DNA of 64,000 nt, from the NCBI GenBank assembly GCA_023055425.1, contig JALGPY010000010.1, positions 20,619,363-20,683,362 on the forward strand, written 5' to 3'. A program made the position numbers and the translations under genes. This document shows, piece after piece, positions 57,623 to 64,000 of this stretch. Positions within the stretch are counted from its first letter, which is position 1, and every line of letters begins with the position of its first letter. The notes under the pieces are model-generated. The model did not search any database. It had not been told where the DNA came from and saw only the letters and a program-made list of their open reading frames with translations. The DNA comes from Linanthus parryae (taxonomy: Eukaryota; Streptophyta; Magnoliopsida; Ericales; Polemoniaceae).

Positions 57623-59367
57623 TTTCATTTAACCGATATATAAATCCCAAAATTATCCATATACTCTTCTCATTAAAATATTTTTGATTTTTAATACATA
57701 TATAGCTAATATTTCACAAATGGATTTTAGTAAACTTCGTCTAGTAAAAGCATATTTACTTCAAGAGGATTCTAAGTATAACCTGATTCGAACTATTTCA
57801 CCACTTAGGAAATTTCTAAAATAATATTTTCCTCTTACATTATACTTCAATTCACAAGAATACCCATAAAATACTTAATAGCTACTTAACTGTGGTAACA
57901 TCCCAAGTTATAAAACACAAACTTTTAACTTATGTTACAAGAGTAGTTATGTACTTAGTTAACCCAAACATTTTACTACATAGCTAACTAAAATCTGATT
58001 CACAAATAATTACACATGTTTTAGATCATGAACTTGTAAATAAAAGATTATGATGACATAACAAATTTTCATACATCTCAATTTATTTCCTAAGAGTATT
58101 CATTTATTTAGGTTATAAGAGATTATAAACAGTATTTTAATTTGTTTAAATAAATATAAAGTTTAATAAAAAAAATCAGATTGTGTAAAATACGACACCC
58201 AAAGTTTTATTAATATAACACTTAGTTTCTACTATTAATTTAACTAGTTTTTGATTTGTTACCAAGCACCCCCTACATTTTGTTTTGTGCACAAAACCCC
58301 CGAAGTTTTATGTTAAATATCAAACCACCCCCAACTTCATCATTTCCTTCGAACTTTCATCAATCCAAATCATGAATCTTTTTAATCTTTGATGCCCATG
58401 CCAATTTGATGATATATAACTGAATTTCAATTCAAGAAAATGCGATTCATCCCAAAAATTCTCAAAATTGGATACTGAATGATAGAGAACCGGGATTGTG
58501 TTTGGGGTTGAGCTTCTCGCTGGAAATTGTGGCGCTCCAACGGATGGTTGGCCAGACTAAGAGTCATCTGAGCTTGATCGGCCCTCTAGGGCTCTGGGGG
58601 AGTCACCGGAAAAGGAGGATGAGGAGCGGCGTAGCGGCGTCGGGTCCCCGTCGGGGCTGTAATCGCTTGACCATTTCGGGTCTTGTGTGGTGGCTTCTAG
58701 GACTCGTGTCGCTGCTTCTGTTTTTCCGGACTAACAAAAGAGAACAGAAGGGAGAGAGATATCGAGAGAGAGAGAGATTGCGGGTAGAGAGAGGAAGAGC
58801 AGTCAGTGGCGGTGGTGACCCTGCTGCCATCGCTGCTATTGCTTTTTCACCACACAAAAGAGAGAGTAGAGAGGGCGACATGGAATGGAGAAAGAGAGAG
58901 GGGCAGAGAGTGAAATAGATACAAGGGTGGAGATGGTGGCGCTGGTGTTTGCCATTGGTGGTGATGGTCGGTTTTCTTCCTTGCTTTGTGCTGTTCAATA
59001 TTTGGGAAGAAAGGGGATTAACTTCTGGTGGGAAAAGTAATAGGTTATGTCCATGTAGCTAGGGTGAATTGGTCAATTCTTTAGTGTTGGTAAATTTTCC
59101 AATGGTGGAGCTTAAGGAAAAATATATGGTGTTATTGGTGTGCTCTTAGGTAGGTGAAAATCATTAGATACTTTTAGACAAACTAATTATAAATTTATAA
59201 TTTAAAACTAACTATCATATACTAGAATATAAAACTAACAATTATATATTAGCCTCTCTTTTAAATCATAAATTCAAAAACTAACCAAAATGATTTCTAA
59301 AATTCATAACCGAACGACATGTTTCCAATTACTAATTTAGCCCCTAATATAAAATCGGGGTATTACA
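56905..59367 (-). repeat. Probable solo or truncated Ty3/gypsy LTR
   Basis: The right edge reads GGGGTATTACA, i.e. TGTAATACCCC on the minus strand, a common start of plant gypsy LTRs. ATCCA follows at 59368-59372 and also occurs at 56909-56913, which may be the site duplication of a roughly 2.45-kb solo LTR, though the left end lacks TG. No primer site, purine tract or domain found. The GC-rich part (58496-58998) is low-complexity with frames on both strands, none supported. Confidence 0.4.
57590..57620. repeat. AT/AC microsatellite
   Basis: A run of (AT)n followed directly by (AC)n. Confidence 0.85.
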
Positions 59368-59372
59368 ATCCA

Positions 59373-60569
59373 CCATCTCTGATCTTAGAGAAATCTTGGT
59401 CAACTTCTCATTTGTATCATTCAGATGTTGAGCCTGTTTCTCATTCTCTTCGTTTGTTTCACCGAGCTCCTTTGTGAGAAAATCGACTTGAGTTTTCTTG
59501 GTAAGTTTTTGTTCATTTTCCTTCAGCGGTAGCTCCTTATCTTCACAAAGTATCTTGAATGACTAAGATAGAACAAGTCTCAACTTGCAATTCATATCAT
59601 CTCTTTCTTCTTTCAATTGGAATCAATCATGTTGGAGCTTATCATGTTTCTCTTGAAAATCGGTTATCTTGAGAAGATGAGGAAGTGGAGACAGTCTAGT
59701 GTTATGAAGCTCTTCAATACCAATGGCCATTGAACAATTATCTATGGAAGCATTGAGGGATTATTTAAGGAGAGTCTCATCATCATCACCGTAACCCCGT
59801 CGTCTTCATATTGAGAATCCTCGAATAAATCGTGCAATATTGCACGAACCTCTTTAAACTTTCAGGTGGTTGTTCCTCTGAACCTTCAAAGATTTTCTTT
59901 TCAGTAAAGACTTCGAAAATGATGGAAGAAGTCTCTTCATAGTCACCAATCCAGTACTCCGCAATTAAAACATCAACAACGTTGGAAAAATTCTCATCAT
60001 CACTCCAGCTTCCACCATCGACAGTAGAGATCATTTCCACATATGGTGAAATATAAACCGTTGAATGCTCGATACCTCGCGCATATAGGATCTAACCAGA
60101 TTGTCTATCTGAATTGTCACATACGCCATTATCAGCAAGTAGCATGCATCCCATGTTGTATCAACGTTCCTGATTAGATTGAGATCCTTCTTGTTCAGGG
60201 CTTAACGAATGAAGTTGAGAGTTCCTTTATCAATCTTGTTCTCTTCTGGAGTAGACGGAGCTTTTTGGCTTAGAAAGACTTATTGAAATAAGCACCATCC
60301 GATATGTATAAGAAATAAGCACCATCCGATATGTATAAGAAATCTCTCCATCTTTAATTTACGGCTGAAGAAACCTTCTAGTCCCCCAAGCATCAACATG
60401 GTAGGTGAAGGCATGCTCTCATTTGTTCATTATCCATAGTTAATACATGCATGAAGAATTATAATAGAGCAAGAGAAGCATCCTGAAAATTTATCAATCT
60501 CTTCTGGAGAAATTACCTTGATCTTTAAATCAATTAAATTAAATATATAATATAATCTAACGTAACCAT
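59373..60569 (-). pseudogene. Remnant C: decayed copia-like gag (low certainty)
   Basis: On the minus strand a possible start, MDNEQMRACLHLP, lies near 60440. Frame 59786-60040 is acidic with SWSDDENFSN. Below it a polar coiled-coil stretch runs to about 59380 (KELPLKENEQKLTKKTQ, then FLTKELGETNEENEKQAQHL). This acidic-then-coil order with a primer-site-like sequence upstream resembles the hinge of copia gag. Stops are frequent. It could also be a fragment of another coiled-coil gene. Confidence 0.4.
60285..60338. repeat. 27-bp perfect tandem duplication in remnant C
   Basis: GAAATAAGCACCATCCGATA and seven more bases, twice (60285-60311 and 60312-60338). The unit length is a multiple of three. 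Confidence 0.85.
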
Positions 60570-60581
60570 GCTCTAATACAA
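60570..60581 (-). other. Degenerate primer-binding site of remnant C
   Basis: Minus strand TTGTATTAGAGC, two differences from the tRNA-Met type site. Confidence 0.45.
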
Positions 60582-60583
60582 AT

Positions 60584-61101
60584 TAACTGGAAGAAGAGAT
60601 CTCGTCGTAGACTATATTAAACATAAGTACAAGTGTGTCTGCTAATCTATTCCCTCAATTCGCGACTAAGCATAATACAAACGAAGACTACAATTCAGGA
60701 GCCAATTGGAATGGACCTTGTTTCACAATATAATGGAATGCATAATATAAAAAAATATATGATCTAAACTATTATTTTATGTAGAAATGGTTAAAAATAA
60801 ATCAGATGCAGTAATATAACTGTAGAGTTAATCTAGTCTAAACAATTATATGAAAATTTATAAACACGGCGCACGAGGTAGTTACTGCTGGGGGGAAACC
60901 TCGCTGTTTCATCCGCCTTATAAGGAAAGTTATGATAAAAACCCCACCTGAACCAACCAATGCTAGACAACTCGATTTCATAAAATTTCAAATACAAGAT
61001 AAATAACGGGATAACCCTCGCGTCAGTTACTGACCACACTACCCTTTTCTATAGAGCTGCACACTGCTGGTTACTCCTACTCTCTTGTGAAATGTTGATA
61101 G
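60584..61101 (-). repeat. Putative LTR piece of remnant C
   Basis: Begins where an LTR should begin after the primer site (TAACTGG, TG mutated) and runs to the B5 edge. No partner LTR in the window, so the right end is unknown. No gene seen; frame 60833-61039 has no recognisable domain. Confidence 0.35.
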
Positions 61102-61922
61102 TGTTTGGTTTTGTAATGGATTACGCAGCGGAATTAAACAAATATGATCCGCACAAAACCCACCAAGGATCACAGGAACAAACATCATCATGATAGTGAA
61201 GGTTCAAGTATCGATTTACCTTTTTTGTGTCCTGTGATGACTTCAAACGCAAAATATTGATCGTGTCTCTACGGCTAGTCCACGCCTAGGATCAAGCTCT
61301 AGATTCCTCCACGTAGAGTGCGAGCAATCTATGGAAGATGGAAAGAGAGGGATCACATAACGGAGACCAAAAGAGGGGCTCGACCTCCCTTTTTGGCGGA
61401 CGGGGTAGAGCGGGGCGGACGGGGTCTAGGTTCGGCCTAGACTCTTGTATTGCTCTTTCTCATTGCTTTTTCTCTTCTAGTGTTATAACAATTAAGACAC
61501 ACACAGAGAGAATAAACTAGTAGTGCTCATATATATATAGTCCAACAACTCCTTTTTAAATACATATTAGTCCATCTCCTAATCATGTCCTTACATGGAT
61601 TAGTTCCCTTTGCAAACTAGTCCTAATCATGTCTATGCATGGATTAGTTCTATTTGCAAACTAGTCCTAATCATCTCTATACATGGATTAGTAGATCTTG
61701 CAACTCCTAATCATGTATATACATGGATTAGTCCACCTTGCAAATTATTCCTACTAATTTTCAAGTGGTTGCGTTTTGATCCTTCTATTTAATTAATATA
61801 TAAATTAATTCCCAAGTCTAGTTTGATCCATATGGCATGTGACCCCATAGGTTTCAACTTAGTTGGTAGTAACAATTTACTAACATGGAGCGGTATCCTG
61901 AAACACATCCATGACACCGAAG
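61102..61922 (-). repeat. Family B LTR piece B5, interrupted by A5
   Basis: Plus-strand TGTTTGGTTTTGTAATGG to the stretch matching B0 6120-6175. No primer site at its left, so it is a 3' or solo LTR. It breaks at 61922 where A5 begins. Confidence 0.85.
61579..61731. repeat. Four tandem palindromic units in B5
   Basis: Units start at 61579, 61623, 61667 and 61706 (period 44, 44, 39). Each has arms CTAATCATG and CATGGATTAG. Shared with B1, degenerate in B0, B3 and B4. Confidence 0.85.
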
Positions 61923-63164
61923 TGTAAGTTCAATGCAGGATAAAGACTTGAAATAGCCAGTCTATTTCAAGGCCTTGAAATAACTTTCAAAGCCTTGAAA
62001 CTGACTGAGCTATATATGCATGAACTTAGGGGGAGTTTCTATACTTGAATCAAACTCCTAAACAACTATGCATGATTAGATGTTATTTGATGATGAAAGA
62101 CAAAGTTTTTTTACACAGTTTGCAGGATCAAACATCATTTATTTGATTCAGTATTGCAGGGAATTATGTTTCCTATTTTGTAGGAACCTGTTTCCTAACT
62201 TATGTTTTGCATATATGGTAACTGCTTGATGATTGATTCTGAAAAAAAATATGCTGTGTGTAAAAGCTTTTCTATATACTTACAACAAGATGAAATCGGT
62301 ATCTCAAGAGATATTCATCAACTAGCCGTTGCGAGAAGCTGTTAGAAGAGTCATGATTTGAAGCATATTTTCAGGAAAGTTTGTTGAGAAGATTATGGTG
62401 ATCCTCCATCCAAAATGAGTGCTTTAAAAAGAGATTTGCTTAAGGAATTCAATGACAAAACTACATAGAGCAATTCACAGAGACACAAAGACATTCAAGG
62501 ATTGAAAAACATCAAGGAGGCAGATTCATCTCTCAATCCATAGCATCAGAAGAACACTGCATACTCACTGCAGCTTTCATTCAGTCTGTTCTTCTTTTTC
62601 TGAACTTCATTTGTATATCCATTTTGATAATACTCCTAGTTATCATTCTCAAGGATTGTTCAAGGTGAACAATATAGAGTTCTTAGTTAATCAGATAGCT
62701 AGAGCAAGTACTAGATAGGTTAGTGAGAACCACAAGCTGTAACAGAGTAAGGCATCTCTATGTCCTTGAGATCTAGGGTTTAGATATTGAATAATAAGAA
62801 TTGTGTTGAAAATCCTTCAGGGAGAAGATCCCTGAGGTAGAGACGTAGTTCCAAGGGAGTTAACTGTATATATCTTGTGTCTCTTGCATTTACTTTTGAG
62901 TTACAAACTTAGAACTTTTGCAGCATTCACAACTGCTTCATTTCAAGGGTTGGAAGCTCATTTCAAGGCCTTGAAATAGACATATTATCTGCTTCCTCTA
63001 ACTATTTTATTCCAAGGGTTTTAAACACATTTCAAGGCCTTAAATCTCTTTACAAATCTTTTGAAACCACTATTCTTGAAAAGTTTGGCAAAAGTCTGCA
63101 TACTCTATACAACCCCCCCCCCCCTTCTAGAATATTGATCCTGTATCTATTATACACCCCTTCA
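61923..63164 (+). repeat. A5 5' LTR (1242 bp)
   Basis: Begins TGTAAGTTC, ends CCCCTTCA. Exact palindrome cores at 61968-61977 and 62964-62973 with variants beside them. Run of about 14 C at 63111-63124. Confidence 0.92.
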
Positions 63165-63166
63165 AT

Positions 63167-63178
63167 TGGTATCAGAGC
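63167..63178 (+). other. A5 primer-binding site
   Basis: TGGTATCAGAGC, perfect initiator tRNA-Met type, two bases after the LTR. Confidence 0.93.
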
Positions 63179-63213
63179 TTGTATCACTGCATAGATTTAA
63201 CAATCTTGTGATT

Positions 63214-64000
63214 ATGAGTACATCAGGTGATGGTGGTTTCTCACAGGGAAGAGCTACTAACAGACCTCCTTTCTTCTGTGGAGACAATTTTTTCCATTGG
63301 AAAGCTTTGAGGAAAATGTTCATCACTGATCAAGATATGAAACTCTAGACTATCAGCCAGAATAGTCATCATATTTTCTACACAGAGAAGATGGGATTAG
63401 AACTCCCAAATCTGAAGATTCTTTCTTCATCTGAGTTAGAGCAATTTTCAAAAAATTAAAGATCTATGAATCTATTATATTATGCTTTGAGTGCAGATGA
63501 ATTTAAGAGGATCTCAAGTTGTAAAACTGCCAAGGATATCTGGGATAAGCTTGTGGTAACTTTTAAAGGAACCAACCAAGTCAAGCAAACCGAGATCAAC
63601 ATATATCACAGGCAATATGAGCTATTCAAGATGAATGAAGATTAGTCAATCAGAGACATGTTCAAAAGGTTCACTGACATTGTCAGCAATCTTGATTCAT
63701 TGGAAAACCATATTTCCAATGAAGAAAAGGTGAGGAAGATTCTAAGAAGTCTTCCAAAGACCAAATGGGAACGAAATACTGCTGCTATTGAGGAAGCTCA
63801 AGATTTCTCATCACTCGAACTTGATGACCTACAAGGGAAGCTTTTTACACATGAGATATCCATGAATGAAGTTGATGGAGAACTACCTGAAGGAGAAATA
63901 AGACATTTCAAAGACTTAAAAACTGAGGAAGATGAAGAAGATCCAATTGTTTTGATTTCCAAAGCCTTGACCAGAATTCTTAAGACACTACTAAAAAAGG
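63214..64000 (+). pseudogene. A5 gag, N-terminal part (broken, runs off the window)
   Basis: Start ATG at 63214, 35 bases after the primer site; an ATG at 63166 overlaps the primer site and is unlikely. MSTSGDGGFSQGRATNRPP matches A1. A TAG at about 63346-63348 stops the frame after 44 codons. The capsid (UBN2-type) core continues in another frame: KTAKDIWDKLVVTFKGTNQV, a stop at NED, RDMFKRFTDIVSNLDSLENH, RKILRSLPKTKWE, SKALTRIL. The insert EIRHFKDLKTEED carries a palindrome-derived FKDLK where A2 has a different peptide. Confidence 0.88.

Larger units (their letters stand above)
61923..64000 (+). mobile_element. Family A copy A5 (SIRE/Maximus-type), 5' end
   Basis: 5' LTR 61923-63164, primer site, then gag running off the window. 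Forward strand, inserted into B5. The preceding bases cgaag (61918-61922) are the likely left site copy. Confidence 0.9.

Noticed and set aside
58496..58998. Overlapping frames of 140 (+) and 131 (-) codons in a GC-rich block
   Set aside because: Low-complexity GAGAGA and GGC repeats keep both strands open by chance. No domain, no conserved start, and the block lies within a probable LTR.
63167..63178. tRNA-like sequences at the primer-binding sites
   Set aside because: Only the 12-base complement of a tRNA 3' end is present; no cloverleaf arms nearby.
1..64000. A host gene or a defence or metabolic system
   Set aside because: Every long frame with a recognisable domain belongs to a retroelement. 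The unexplained stretches have no supported coding region.

Overview
The window is plant nuclear DNA made almost entirely of nested LTR retrotransposons. I found no host gene, rRNA, tRNA gene or CRISPR array. The retroelement types and the tRNA-Met and tRNA-Asp primer sites point to a flowering plant with a large repetitive genome. Nothing here fixes the species.

Three main families are present. Family A is Ty1/copia of SIRE/Maximus type: LTR about 1.25-1.3 kb, gag with two zinc knuckles, pol, and an extra coiled-coil/acidic ORF before the 3' LTR. Family B is Ty1/copia of Angela/BARE type: LTR about 1.4-1.5 kb opening near TGTTGGAATxGTGCCCTAG, a leader of about 1.6 kb, one gag-pol frame. Family X is a Ty3/gypsy-like, probably non-autonomous element with a tRNA-Asp-type primer site. 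There are also decayed remnants: a probable gypsy LTR (56905-59367) and a copia gag piece (C, 59373-61101).

Layout. 1-2120: 3' end of A0 (+). 2121-2667: unassigned AT-rich DNA. 2668-56904: element X (-), 3' LTR at the left, 5' LTR at the right, split by two large insertions. Insertion 1 is B0 (-, 5524-27879, site duplication GGTAG). B0 contains B1 (+, 9176-23119, AGATA/AGACA), and B1 contains the truncated A1 (-, 11926-18661). Insertion 2 is A2 (-, 30227-56051, CCTTG/ACTTG). A2 contains B3 (-, 36422-53364, GTTTT), and B3 contains B4 (-, 41192-49713, CCATC). After X come the gypsy LTR, remnant C, a family B LTR piece B5 (61102-61922), and a fresh family A element A5 (+, 61923 to window end).

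Insertion order therefore reads X, then B0 and A2, then B1 and B3, then A1 and B4. B4 is the youngest well-dated copy (LTRs about 98.5% identical, roughly 20 differences by eye) and has the most intact coding region, but it has a frameshift, a damaged zinc knuckle and a damaged RNase H site. All other coding regions are broken.

The most unusual signal is a 16-bp perfect palindrome, TTTCAAGGCCTTGAAA. Its 10-bp core CAAGGCCTTG occurs 17 times exactly, with many near copies, and only in family A. It lies in LTRs, untranslated regions and in-frame in coding sequence. Other points of interest are a block of identity shared by the two otherwise diverged B1 LTRs, palindromic tandem arrays in one family B LTR subtype, and an unrecognised Cys-rich reading frame in X.
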